Below, piece after piece: positions 54,021 through 64,000 of a stretch of DNA of 64,000 nt. The stretch covers positions 1,674,001 to 1,738,000 of the forward strand of contig NZ_CP036532.1 of assembly GCF_004331955.1 (NCBI RefSeq), in the 5' to 3' direction. This DNA is from Roseitalea porphyridii. Lineage in GTDB: Bacteria > Pseudomonadota > Alphaproteobacteria > Rhizobiales > Rhizobiaceae. Below the pieces are notes generated by a model that worked only from the letters and a program-made list of their open reading frames with translations, searched no databases and was not told where the DNA came from. The translations under genes were made by a program, and so were the position numbers. Numbering within the stretch: position 1 is the stretch's first letter; each line of letters opens with the position of its first letter.

Positions 54021-54977
54021 TCATGCCAGGCGGGTCGTCTCGACCTCGGCGATGAAGGCCTCCGTGGTCGCGCGCTCGCACAGCGCGGTGCCCGGCGTGA
54101 CGACGGCCGAGGCGGCCGCCGCTGTGCCATGCGCGATCGCGGTTTCGAACGCAAGTCCGCGCGCGAGCGCCAGCACCATCGCGCCGACGAAACTGTCGCC
54201 GGCGCCGACCGCGCTGAGCGGCTTTTCGACCGGCCGGCTGCACAGGATCTTTTCGGCCGCCGAAACGCCGACCGAACCACGCGCGCCAAGGCCGATGACG
54301 ATGTGGTCGGCGACGCCCGCCGAGACCAGTTCGGCGCCATAGGCGGCGAAGTCGGACGGCGTGCTCAACGTCCTGCCGGAGACGGTCAACGCCTCGTCGC
54401 GGTCCATCCGCAACAGGTGCAGCGGCTGGCCGGATCGGGCGCACAGCGCCGTCAGCACCGGACCGGACGTGTCCGCGACGAGTGCCGCGCCGGCCTTCTC
54501 GCATGCCGCCTCGATCCGCTCGACGATCTCGGCGCCCGCTCCCGGCGGCAGACTGCCCGACAGGACAGCCAGCGTTCCCGGCGCGAGCAGCGTCGCGAGC
54601 GCCTCGAACAGGGCGTCGTCCGCCGCCCGCGTCCACTCGGGACCGGGCAGGACGAAGCGGTAGAGATGGCCGCTTGAGGTCTCCCTTGCGGTGAAGGATT
54701 GCCGGGTCTGGCCACCCGTGTCGACGGCGATCGTATCGATCGCCTCGCCGGCGAGCATGGTGGCGAGCATGTCTCCGGTCGCGCCGCCGACGGCGATCAA
54801 CGCCCGCGCACGCCCGCCCAGCTTGGTGATCGCGCGCGCCACGTTGATGCCGCCTCCGCCCGGATCGAACTGCGGCGCTTTGCAGCGCAGCTTGACGTCG
54901 GGGCGCACCGTTTCGACATCGGCGGCGATGTCGACGGCCGGATTGAGCGTAATCGTCACGACGGGCTGATGGTCCAT
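54021..54977 (-). CDS. pfkB: PfkB-type sugar kinase, close to phosphofructokinase 2
   Basis: The 318-residue product has the Pfk-2 pattern: KLRCKAPQFDPGGGGINVAR (residues 29-48, substrate and glycine-rich region), HLYRFVLPGPEW, SGSLPPGAG, and the catalytic GAGDSFVGAM with Asp261. Where E. coli Pfk-2 has VKPNQKEL, this protein has LLRMDRDEAL, so the usual Pro-Asn pair is missing. It should phosphorylate fructose-6-phosphate or a related sugar phosphate using ATP. It is followed by the MBL/beta-CASP gene after 79 bases and is divergent from the SMR gene. Confidence 0.85.
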   Translation of the reverse strand: MDHQPVVTITLNPAVDIAADVETVRPDVKLRCKAPQFDPGGGGINVARAITKLGGRARALIAVGGATGDMLATMLAGEAIDTIAVDTGGQTRQSFTARETSSGHLYRFVLPGPEWTRAADDALFEALATLLAPGTLAVLSGSLPPGAGAEIVERIEAACEKAGAALVADTSGPVLTALCARSGQPLHLLRMDRDEALTVSGRTLSTPSDFAAYGAELVSAGVADHIVIGLGARGSVGVSAAEKILCSRPVEKPLSAVGAGDSFVGAMVLALARGLAFETAIAHGTAAAASAVVTPGTALCERATTEAFIAEVETTRLA

Positions 54978-55102
54978 GGCGGGCCTTGGCGTCCTATCGT
55001 CTCGGTCGGGTCGTGCTTTTTCGGGGATATCGGTGGCGGCGCGCCTGTTGTAGCAGGGCCGCAGCGGCAGGCAAGCCGCCCCAACCCGTCAAGGAGACCC
55101 TG

Positions 55103-55432
55103 ATGCCCTGGATCTATCTGACCATCGCGATCGTCGGCGAGGTGATCGGGACGACCGCGCTCAAGGCGACCGAAGGGTTCACGCGGCTGGGGCCGTCGAT
55201 CGCGACCGTGGCCGCCTACGGCACGGCGTTCTTCTTCCTCGGGCTGACGCTCAAGACGATTCCGGTCGGCATCGCCTATGCGATCTGGGCGGGCGCGGGG
55301 ATCGTGCTGATTGCGCTGATCGGCCTGATCGCGTTCGGTCAGACGCTCGACTGGGCGGCGATCGTCGGCATCGGGCTGATCCTTGCCGGCGTGATCATCA
55401 TCAACACGCTGTCGGGCAGCGTCTCCCACTGA
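55103..55432 (+). CDS. Small multidrug resistance (SMR) transporter, EmrE family
   Basis: The 109-residue product starts MPWIYLTIAIVGEVIGTTAL and has four membrane helices. The essential glutamate of helix 1 is in AIVGEVIGTTALKATEGFTR (Glu13), and the GIAYAIWAGAGIVLIALIG signature is in helix 3. It exchanges protons for cationic compounds, possibly guanidinium or quaternary amines. AAGGAGA precedes the ATG. I saw no guanidine riboswitch in the 125-base upstream gap. It ends nine bases from the convergent GH1 gene. Confidence 0.92.
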   Translation: MPWIYLTIAIVGEVIGTTALKATEGFTRLGPSIATVAAYGTAFFFLGLTLKTIPVGIAYAIWAGAGIVLIALIGLIAFGQTLDWAAIVGIGLILAGVIIINTLSGSVSH

Positions 55433-55441
55433 GCGCAGCGG

Positions 55442-56779
55442 TCATCGGCGCGCCAGCGCGTCCCGCAGCGCATGCCAGCTCGCCTTGGGCGTGCGCTCAA
55501 GCGTGTCATAGTCGACATGGACGATGCCGAAGCGCTTTCCGTAGCCGAGCGCCCACTCGTAATTGTCCAGCAGCGACCAGACCGTGTAACCTTTGATCGG
55601 CACGCCTTCCTCGATCACGCCCTTCATCGCGTCGATGTGGGCCTGCAGATAGGCGATGCGGGCGGCGTCGTCGACGCGCCCGTCCGCGAGTGTATCGGGA
55701 TTGGCCATGCCGTTCTCGCTGACGATCAGCGGCAGGTCGCCGGTGTGGCTTTCCGCGATCCAGCTCAGAAGCCAGGCGAAGCTCTCCGGTGAGATTTCCC
55801 AGCCCATGTCGGTCTTCGGAAGCGGCCCGGGCACTTCTTCCAGCGAGGGCCACGGCGCGTCGGCAGCGCGGGCGACCAGCTTGCGCGTGTAGTTGTTGAT
55901 GCCCAGCCAGTCGATCGGCCGTGCGATCAGCTCCATGTCGTCGCGCCAGCCCTCCGGCAGGTGCGGCTCGAGGCCGGCGAGCGCCCGGCGCGGATAGCGC
56001 TTCTTGAACAGCGCGCCGAGGAACCATTCATTGTAGATCGCGTGGTAGGTCAACGCCGCCTCGGCGTCGCCGTCGTCGCCGTTCGCCGGTTCGGCCGGCT
56101 CGAAGTTCAGATAGATGCCGACATTGTCCTGACCGGCGGCGCGCAGAACGTCGACGGCCTTGCCGTGCGCGACGAGCACGTGATGCATTGCCCGTGCCGT
56201 CGCGCGGATATCGCGCAATCCCGGCGCGTGCTGGCCGAGGAAGTGGCTCAGCCAGCCGATGCACCAGGGTTCGTTGAAGGTACCGGAGGCGAACATGCGG
56301 TCGCCGATGCGGTCGATCACATGGCCCGCGAACGTGGCGAAATGGTCGGTGATCGCCCGGTTGCGCCAGCCGCCCTCGTCGGCGAGCGCCGCCGGCATGT
56401 CCCAATGGTGCAGCGTCAGCATCGGCTTGATGCCGCGTTCGAGCATGGCGTCGGTCAGCCGGTCGTAGAAGTCCAGACCCTCGGGGTTCACCGTGCGACC
56501 GTCCGGCATCACGCGCGCCCAGGAGGTCGAGAAGCGGTAGGTGTCCAGATTGGCACCGGCGATCAGGTCCAGATCGGTTTCGTAGCGATGATAGTGATCG
56601 CAGGCGACCGCGCCGTCCTCGGCGTTCTTGGTATTGCCGGGCGTGGCGGCGAACGTGTCCCAATGCGATGGCCCGGCGCCGCCGAACGACGCGCCCTCGA
56701 TCTGGTAGGCCGAGGTCGCCACGCCGAACAGGAAATCATCGGCGAAATCGGAACGTCGGAAGCTGAAACCGTTGGCCAT
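55442..56779 (-). CDS. Glycoside hydrolase family 1 beta-glucosidase
   Basis: The 445-residue product starts MANGFSFRRSDFADDFLFGV, with the GH1 N-terminal signature continuing ATSAYQIEGA. The acid/base glutamate is Glu170 in TFNEPW and the nucleophile Glu355 in IVSENGMA. There is no signal peptide, so it is cytoplasmic and would act on imported beta-glucosides. No transport genes lie beside it. It follows glnA on the same strand, but the terminator and gap between them point to separate transcription. Confidence 0.94.
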   Translation of the reverse strand: MANGFSFRRSDFADDFLFGVATSAYQIEGASFGGAGPSHWDTFAATPGNTKNAEDGAVACDHYHRYETDLDLIAGANLDTYRFSTSWARVMPDGRTVNPEGLDFYDRLTDAMLERGIKPMLTLHHWDMPAALADEGGWRNRAITDHFATFAGHVIDRIGDRMFASGTFNEPWCIGWLSHFLGQHAPGLRDIRATARAMHHVLVAHGKAVDVLRAAGQDNVGIYLNFEPAEPANGDDGDAEAALTYHAIYNEWFLGALFKKRYPRRALAGLEPHLPEGWRDDMELIARPIDWLGINNYTRKLVARAADAPWPSLEEVPGPLPKTDMGWEISPESFAWLLSWIAESHTGDLPLIVSENGMANPDTLADGRVDDAARIAYLQAHIDAMKGVIEEGVPIKGYTVWSLLDNYEWALGYGKRFGIVHVDYDTLERTPKASWHALRDALARR

Positions 56780-56886
56780 GCGCGCGCCCCTGCATCAAGC
56801 GTGTCGGGCACCATAGCCCAAAGCGCTTTGACCGCCAGTCCCGAATTATCGGGGCCCGGCGCTGTCGAAATGTCTGGAAAATGACG

Positions 56887-56913
56887 AAAAAAGGGCCGCT
56901 TGAGGCGGCCCTT
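56887..56913 (-). terminator. Rho-independent terminator of glnBA
   Basis: Read on the minus strand, AAGGGCCGC and GCGGCCCTT pair around CTCAA, and the upstream T-run on that strand is TTTTTT. It lies 15 bases after the glnA stop codon. Confidence 0.9.
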
Positions 56914-56927
56914 CCGATGTCCGGTCC

Positions 56928-58334
56928 TCAGACCGAATAGTACATGTCGAACTCGACCGGGTGCGGCGTGTGCTCGTAGCGGATGTTCTCTTCTTCCTTC
57001 AGCTCGAGATAGGCCTCGATCTGGTCGTCGTCGAAGACGCCGCCGGCCTTCAGGAAGTCGTTGTCCGCGCGCAGCGATTCGATCGCCTCGCGCAGCGAGC
57101 CGCACACCGTCGGAATGCCTTCGAGTTCCTCGGGCGGCAGGTCGTAGAGGTCCTTGTCCATCGCGTCGCCGGGATGGATCTTGTTCTTGACCCCGTCGAG
57201 ACCGGCCATGAGCATGGCCGCGAACGCCAGATAGGGGTTGGCGGTCGGATCGGGGAAGCGGACCTCGACGCGCTTGCCCTTGGGCGAGCCCGAGAACGGG
57301 ATACGGCAGGAGGCCGAGCGGTTGCGCGCCGAGTAGGCGAGCAGGACCGGCGCCTCGAAGCCCGGAACCAGACGCTTGTAGGAGTTGGTCGAAGCGTTGG
57401 TGAACGCGTTCAGCGCCTTGGCGTGCTTGATGATGCCGCCGATGTAGAACAGCGCCATCTCCGACAGGCCGGCATATTCGTCACCGGCCATCAGCGGCTT
57501 GCCGTCGCCCCAGACCGACTGGTGCACGTGCATGCCGGTGCCGTTGTCGCCATAAACCGGCTTGGGCATGAAGGTCGCCGTCTTGCCGTAGGCGTGCGCG
57601 ACATTGTGCACGACGTACTTGTAGAGCTGCACCTCGTCTGCCTTGCGCGTCAGCGTGTTGAACAGCATCGACAGTTCGCTCTGCGCCGCGCCCACCTCGT
57701 GGTGGTGCTTCTCGGTGGCGATGCCCATCTCGCTCATCACGGTGAGCATTTCCGAGCGGATATCCTGGGCGCTGTCGACCGGGTTGACCGGGAAGTAGCC
57801 GCCCTTGGTGCGCGGCCGGTGCCCCATGTTGCCGGTTTCGTACTCGGTGCCCATGTTGGACGGCAGCTCGACGCTGTCGAGCATGAAGCCGGTGTCATAG
57901 GGCTCGCTGGAAAAGCGCACATCGTCGAAGATGAAGAACTCCGGCTCCGGACCGAAATAGGCCGTGTCACCGAACCCGCCCGACTTGACGTAGGCCTCGG
58001 CGCGCTTGGCGGTCATGCGCGGGTCGCGGTTGTAGCCTTCGCCGGAGATCGGATCAAGGATGTCGCAGAAGATGGCCATCGTCGACTGCGCATAGAACGG
58101 GTCCATGTGCGCGGTCTCGGTGTCGGGCATCAGCGTCATGTCGGATTCGTTGATCGCCTTCCATCCGGCGATCGAGGAGCCGTCGAACATCACGCCATCG
58201 GCGAAGAAGTCCTCGTCGACGACGCCGCAGTCGATGGTGACGTGCTGCATCTTGCCGCGCGGATCGCTGAAACGCAGATCGATGAATTTGACGTCGTTGT
58301 CCTTGATCTGCTTGAGAATGTCACTTGCACTCAT
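56928..58334 (-). CDS. glnA: Glutamine synthetase type I
   Basis: The 468-residue product starts [20 protein letters not shown] at 58334; the longer frame (58490) reaches back into glnB and is not real. It has the beta-grasp N-terminal domain with [10 protein letters not shown] and the catalytic domain with [13 protein letters not shown], the nucleotide-binding [20 protein letters not shown] and the glutamate-flap region. The adenylylation site is the Tyr near 398 in [12 protein letters not shown], so it is the GlnE-regulated GSI-beta class. It makes glutamine from glutamate and ammonia. It is co-transcribed with glnB 52 bases upstream. Confidence 0.97.
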   Translation of the reverse strand: MSASDILKQIKDNDVKFIDLRFSDPRGKMQHVTIDCGVVDEDFFADGVMFDGSSIAGWKAINESDMTLMPDTETAHMDPFYAQSTMAIFCDILDPISGEGYNRDPRMTAKRAEAYVKSGGFGDTAYFGPEPEFFIFDDVRFSSEPYDTGFMLDSVELPSNMGTEYETGNMGHRPRTKGGYFPVNPVDSAQDIRSEMLTVMSEMGIATEKHHHEVGAAQSELSMLFNTLTRKADEVQLYKYVVHNVAHAYGKTATFMPKPVYGDNGTGMHVHQSVWGDGKPLMAGDEYAGLSEMALFYIGGIIKHAKALNAFTNASTNSYKRLVPGFEAPVLLAYSARNRSASCRIPFSGSPKGKRVEVRFPDPTANPYLAFAAMLMAGLDGVKNKIHPGDAMDKDLYDLPPEELEGIPTVCGSLREAIESLRADNDFLKAGGVFDDDQIEAYLELKEEENIRYEHTPHPVEFDMYYSV

Positions 58335-58386
58335 CGTGGTCCCTTTTTTCCTTTCAAGTGGCATGTTGGGGTTTGAGTTCGAGCGC

Positions 58387-58761
<375 letters not shown>

Positions 58762-58764
58762 TCA

Positions 58765-58780
58765 TGCAGATGCCATGCCA
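58765..58780 (-). promoter_or_regulatory. Candidate sigma-54 promoter of glnBA
   Basis: On the minus strand the sequence TGGCATGGCATCTGCA has GG and GC exactly 10 bases apart, as the -24/-12 consensus TGGCAC-N5-TTGC requires, with two mismatches outside the invariant pairs. It lies about 40 bases before the glnB ATG, leaving a short leader. NtrC-dependent glnB promoters are known in rhizobia. I did not find a clean NtrC site nearby. Confidence 0.6.
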
Positions 58781-58950
58781 AGTTGCGCGCCGGCGACGCG
58801 ACCACCGAAAACGCCGAAAAAGCGGGCGATCGGTGCCGGAACGGCAGCAGCTTTCCACCGATGGCGGCAAACGAAGCACGGTTCTGCACGATTATTGGGC
58901 AATATGCACAATCGATAGGCAGATTGCCATGCTAATGCGGCAGGCGCGCC

Positions 58951-60426
58951 ATGGCTGACATTGCGGCAGATGCAATCCTGTCCAACGCCGAGATGGCCGC
59001 GGCGGACCGTGCGACGATCGACAGCGGCGCGTTTTCGGGACCCGCGCTGATGGAAAACGCCGGCGCCGCCGTCGCCGCCGCGGCGCTGGCCCGGTTCGCC
59101 GGTGCGGCGCGCGTGCATGTCCTGTGCGGTCCTGGCAACAATGGCGGGGACGGCTATGTCGCCGCGCGCATCCTGGCCGAGCGCGGCGTCGTCGTGTGCG
59201 TTTACGCGCTCAAACCGCCCCGGCCGGACTCGGACGCCGAACAGGCCGCGCGGCGCTGGGCCGGAGCGGTCGAAACGCTCGACGCGCTGGTTCCCCATGC
59301 CGGCGACCTCGTCATCGACGCGCTGTTCGGCGCCGGCTTTTCGGGCGGATTGCCCGACCCGGTGAAGACGGCGCTTGTTCGGTGCCGCGATGCCGGCTGC
59401 CCCGTTCTGGCCGTTGACCTGCCGTCCGGCGTCAACGGCGACACCGGCGAGGGCGAGGACGCCGTCCAATGCGCCGCGACCGTCACCTTCTACCGCAAGA
59501 GGCCCGGGCACCTGCTGTTTCCCGGGCGGACGCTCTGCGGGACGATCGAGACGGTCGACATCGACGTGCGCGCGGCCGAGCCGCCCCGGACCTGGCAGAA
59601 CGGCCCGGCGCTTTGGACCCTGCCGCGTCATCGCGCCGACACGCACAAATATGCACGCGGCGCCGTGGCCGTCCTTTCCGGGCCGCGCCATGGGACGGGC
59701 GCGGCACGCCTGTCGGCGATGGGCGCGCAGCGGTCCGGTCCCGGCGCGGCGACCATCCTCGGCCATCCGGACGCGCTCGACATCCATGCCGCGCACATCA
59801 CCTCGATCATGCTGCGGCCGCTCGGCGACGATCCGCTCGCCGCGTTGCAGGCGCTCAAGGGGCTGGGCGCGGTCGTGCTCGGCCCGGGTCTCGGCGATTT
59901 CGCCCTGGCGCGGCGACTTGCACCCGCGATCCTGATTGAGACCGAGGCGATGCTGGTGCTCGATGCCGACGCCATCACGGCCTTTGCCGACGACCCTTCG
60001 CCGCTGTTCGAGGCGGCCCGCACGGGTGGCGCCGAGCGCTTGGTCCTGACGCCGCATGCGGGCGAATTCGCGCGGTTGTTTCCGGATATCGCCGACGGCG
60101 ATGGCGGCAAGCTGGCAAAGGCTCGCCAGGCGGCGGACCGGTCGGGGGGCATCGTTCTGTTCAAGGGCGCCGACACCGTGGTCGCCGCCCCGGACGGGCG
60201 CGCGGCGATCAACGCCAATGCCACGGCGGCCCTCGCCACCGCCGGCTCTGGCGACGTGCTGGCCGGCATCATCGCGGGACTGGCCGCCCAGTCCATGCCG
60301 GCCTTCGAAGCGGCCTGCGCCGCCGCCTGGCTGCACGGCGAGGCGGGCCGGCGGGCGGGAAGCCATGCCATCGCCGAGGACATCGCCGACGCGTTGCCGG
60401 CGGTGTTCGGTGAAATCGGGGGCTAA
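58951..60426 (+). CDS. nnr: Bifunctional NAD(P)H-hydrate epimerase/dehydratase
   Basis: The 491-residue product has an N-terminal YjeF_N epimerase domain (residues about 1-215, with GPGNNGGDGYVAARIL near 56) and a C-terminal ribokinase-like dehydratase domain with the NATAALATAGSGDVLAG signature near 425. Together they repair NADHX and NADPHX. Start MADIAADAILSNAEMAAADR. It is divergent from glnB with a 225-base gap and converges on hsp20. It is full length. Confidence 0.95.
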   Translation: MADIAADAILSNAEMAAADRATIDSGAFSGPALMENAGAAVAAAALARFAGAARVHVLCGPGNNGGDGYVAARILAERGVVVCVYALKPPRPDSDAEQAARRWAGAVETLDALVPHAGDLVIDALFGAGFSGGLPDPVKTALVRCRDAGCPVLAVDLPSGVNGDTGEGEDAVQCAATVTFYRKRPGHLLFPGRTLCGTIETVDIDVRAAEPPRTWQNGPALWTLPRHRADTHKYARGAVAVLSGPRHGTGAARLSAMGAQRSGPGAATILGHPDALDIHAAHITSIMLRPLGDDPLAALQALKGLGAVVLGPGLGDFALARRLAPAILIETEAMLVLDADAITAFADDPSPLFEAARTGGAERLVLTPHAGEFARLFPDIADGDGGKLAKARQAADRSGGIVLFKGADTVVAAPDGRAAINANATAALATAGSGDVLAGIIAGLAAQSMPAFEAACAAAWLHGEAGRRAGSHAIAEDIADALPAVFGEIGG

Positions 60427-60454
60427 CCCGGCGCGCCCGATCCGTGATCGCCTT

Positions 60455-60943
60455 TCAGCCGCCGACCTTTATCTTGCGCTGGGCGGTCCTGGCTTCGTCC
60501 TTCTTCGGCATCGTCACCACCAGCACGCCGCGATCGAATTTCGCCGTGATCGCGTCCGCGTCGACCCGGTCGGGCAGCGGGAACGATCGCTGGAAGCTGC
60601 CATAGGACCGCTCGACGACATGCACGTCGTCCCGGTCGGAATCGTGCTCGATCTTCTTTTCTCCCTTCAGGATCAGCGCGCCGTCGCGCACCGTCAGATC
60701 GACCTCGTCCTCGTCCATGCCGGGCAGTTCGGCGGTCATCGTGATCGCCGTGTCGTTCTCGGCGATGTCGATGGCCGGCCGGATCGCGCCGCTCATCGAA
60801 AGGGACGGCAATCCCGTTCGGGCCGCGGCGCTGGCGCGGTCGCCGAAGAAGCCTTCGAACACATTGTCCATTTCCTTGCGGAAGTCGTCGAAAACGCTGG
60901 ACGACCACAGCGAGGGAACGCCTGCAGGTTTCTTGTCAGCCAT
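60455..60943 (-). CDS. Small heat-shock protein, Hsp20/alpha-crystallin family
   Basis: The 162-residue product from the ATG at 60943 starts MADKKPAGVPSLWSSSVFDD; a longer frame adds 13 residues without support. The alpha-crystallin domain (about 50-155) contains RPAIDIAENDTAITMTAELP, GALILKGEKK and the terminal FDRGVLVVTMPKKDE. It is a holdase chaperone that prevents aggregation. I looked for, but did not find, a clear sigma-32 promoter or ROSE-type leader upstream. It converges with the Nnr gene 28 bases away. Confidence 0.93.
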   Translation of the reverse strand: MADKKPAGVPSLWSSSVFDDFRKEMDNVFEGFFGDRASAAARTGLPSLSMSGAIRPAIDIAENDTAITMTAELPGMDEDEVDLTVRDGALILKGEKKIEHDSDRDDVHVVERSYGSFQRSFPLPDRVDADAITAKFDRGVLVVTMPKKDEARTAQRKIKVGG

Positions 60944-61179
60944 GTTCAACACTCCATTGTTCCGCCGTCGCGATGACAGCATGGAAGAAGTCTGCCGCCG
61001 CCTTCCGGCGATGCCTTGACGCCGATCAATATCGCGCCGATTCGCGCCTGGTTTGCGCGACCGGAAAGATGCGGTTAACCATGGACGCCTATGGTTGCGG
61101 CCATGGCGTGGGACGATTGCGGGACGGGCGATTGATGGAACGGCCGGATCAGTGCGGACCGGGTTCGCCGGCCGGGGCG

Positions 61180-62415
61180 ATGCGCCGGCTGGCCGCTTTG
61201 CTGTGCGCGGCGCTCGTCAGCCTCGCCCTGTCGACGATGGCGGCCCTTGCCGCGTTCGACGCGCCGGTCGCGATCGATGTCCGGGCCGCCGGCGACGATG
61301 AGGCCTCACGCCTGATCATCAGCTTCGACCGGCCGGTCTCGGTCGACCACAAGCTGCTCGGCCATCCCTATCGTCTTGTCCTCGATTTCGAGCGGATCGG
61401 CTACGGCTTCGACCCCGACGCGCTGTCGTTCAACGGCCTGGTTTCGACCATGCGCTATGGTGACATGAGCGAGGATGCCTCGCGCATCATCTTTGAACTC
61501 GACAAGCCCTTCGAGGTGGTCGAACTGTCCACCGGCTCAGCCGACGGCCTCTACAGGCTGATCATCGACGTGCGGCGCGCCGACCAGGAGACCTTCCAGG
61601 CCGCCATGCTCGACACGATGGCGACCAGTTCCATCGTCGCGCGCAGCACCAAATCCGACCGTCTCGGCGCGATCCCGCTCGCCACCAGCACGGGCGACGG
61701 CCCCTTCACGATCGTGCTCGACGCCGGCCATGGCGGCATCGACAGCGGCGCCGTCGGTGTCGGCGGCACGCGCGAAAAGGATGTGGTCCTCAAGTTCGCC
61801 CGCCAGATGCGCGCCGAGCTCGAGGAAGTGCCGGGCGTGCGCGTTGTGATGACGCGCGAGGACGATATCTTCATCCCGCTCGACGAGCGCGTCCGCTTTG
61901 CGCGTCAGCACAGCGCCGACCTGTTCGTGTCGCTCCATGCGGATTCGGTGCGCCAGTCCTATGTGCGCGGCGCCACCGTCTACACGATATCCGATCGCGC
62001 CTCGGATTCGGTGGCCGCCGAGATCGCCGAATCGGAGAACCTGTCCGATTCGATCGCCGGTATCGTGCGCGAGGACGAACGCAGCCCCGTCACCGATATC
62101 CTGGTGGATCTTGCCCGGCAGGAAACGCTGGGCTTTTCCGTGCAGTTCGCGCGGCTCGCCGTCTCGCACATCTCGCGCACCTCGCGCATCATCAACAATC
62201 CGCACCGGTTCGCCGGTTTCCGCGTCCTGCGTGCGCCCGACGTGCCTTCGGTGCTGGTCGAACTTGGCTATCTGTCCAATCGCGAAGACGAAAAGCTGCT
62301 CAACCGGCCCGAATGGCGTGCCGCGCTTGCCGAGGAACTTGCCGCCGCGGTGACCGAATTCGCCGAACTTTCCGGCCGGCGGCTGGTCGCGGGTACCGAC
62401 GCGCCGGCGGAGTGA
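61180..62415 (+). CDS. N-acetylmuramoyl-L-alanine amidase (AmiC-like)
   Basis: From the ATG at 61180 the product is 411 residues with a signal peptide (MRRLAALLCAALVSLALSTM, cleavage near 25). An AMIN domain follows (about 27-130, LIISFDRPVSVDHKLLGHPY) and then the zinc amidase domain: TIVLDAGHGGIDSGAVGVGG near 177, the zinc-binding Glu region, SLHADS and VLVELGYLSNREDEKLL. It cleaves peptide stems from peptidoglycan at division. In-frame ATGs at 61081 and 61135 and a start at 60973 would add N-terminal residues before the signal; none has a better ribosome binding site. PBP1A follows 192 bases downstream. Confidence 0.9.
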   Translation: MRRLAALLCAALVSLALSTMAALAAFDAPVAIDVRAAGDDEASRLIISFDRPVSVDHKLLGHPYRLVLDFERIGYGFDPDALSFNGLVSTMRYGDMSEDASRIIFELDKPFEVVELSTGSADGLYRLIIDVRRADQETFQAAMLDTMATSSIVARSTKSDRLGAIPLATSTGDGPFTIVLDAGHGGIDSGAVGVGGTREKDVVLKFARQMRAELEEVPGVRVVMTREDDIFIPLDERVRFARQHSADLFVSLHADSVRQSYVRGATVYTISDRASDSVAAEIAESENLSDSIAGIVREDERSPVTDILVDLARQETLGFSVQFARLAVSHISRTSRIINNPHRFAGFRVLRAPDVPSVLVELGYLSNREDEKLLNRPEWRAALAEELAAAVTEFAELSGRRLVAGTDAPAE

Positions 62416-62607
62416 TCGCGGGTTCCGGCCTGATGGGTGCGGCGCGTAACCGTTACGCGGGATTTCGGCGCCGCTCACGCGCCAATGCGCTGAAATCTCT
62501 GCTATGATGGCGACTGCCATGTTGATGTCGCATTGTGCCCGCAGCGCTAGCGGCAAGGGGGCGTATCGGTGCCTCGCAAGGGCATCGCAACGGGATAGAC
62601 AGACACG

Positions 62608-64000
<1,393 letters not shown>

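Noticed and set aside
54978-55102. Guanidine riboswitch before the SMR transporter gene
   Set aside because: I searched for ACGR-loop hairpins and the type III pseudoknot core and found none.
60944-61179. Sigma-32 promoter or thermosensor leader for hsp20
   Set aside because: No CTTG-N17-CYTATNT-like pair and no convincing ROSE-type GGA-pairing hairpin on the minus strand.

Overview
The window reads as a chromosomal segment of a GC-rich alphaproteobacterium of the order Hyphomicrobiales (Rhizobiales). The evidence is the gene order tuf - tRNA-Trp - secE - nusG - rplKAJL - rpoBC - rpsL - rpsG - fusA - tuf - rpsJ ... rplQ, the absence of rpsD from the alpha cluster, the long zinc-free S14, the glnB-glnA pair and the high GC at third codon positions. 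I cannot fix the genus. Both edges cut genes: an O-antigen ligase/polymerase-like membrane protein on the left (minus strand) and penicillin-binding protein 1A on the right (plus strand).

1-6.4 kb is a surface-polysaccharide region: the partial O-antigen ligase-like gene, a FlaA1/WbpM/CapD-type nucleotide-sugar dehydratase, a 756-base gap with a nested inverted repeat and decayed-looking coding sequence, a phage-tail-like DUF2793 protein, and a Wzz-type chain-length protein.

6.4-46.7 kb is the transcription and translation block. It has two identical tuf genes, an Ala/Glu-rich OmpA-family protein between tuf and tRNA-Trp, secE-nusG, the L11/L1/L10/L12 genes, rpoBC, and then the str, S10, spc and alpha operons with secY and adk. 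It is interrupted at 22.6-27.5 kb by accessory DNA: an AraC regulator behind a perfect palindrome, a truncated L,D-transpeptidase, four small envelope proteins, and a low-GC minus-strand pair (a YidD-like protein and an unknown 219-residue protein). Leaders with candidate attenuators or autoregulatory structure precede rplJ, rpoB, rpsL, rpsJ and rpsM.

46.9-64 kb is ordinary housekeeping: HtrA/Deg protease, RarA, an unknown 131-residue protein, a HemG-like flavodoxin, the CrcB fluoride channel, an RluC-type pseudouridine synthase, an MBL/beta-CASP protein next to Pfk-2, an SMR transporter, a GH1 glucosidase, glnBA behind a sigma-54-like promoter, Nnr metabolite repair, Hsp20, a cell-wall amidase and PBP1A.

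I found no CRISPR array, complete prophage, intact insertion sequence or clearly new multi-gene system. The least explained pieces are the low-GC pair at 26.0-27.1 kb, the tuf 3'-end relic at 7.67-7.81 kb, the nested inverted repeat at 3.04-3.12 kb and the promoter/attenuator arrangement in front of rpsM. All calls are by eye; no alignment, folding or database search was run.
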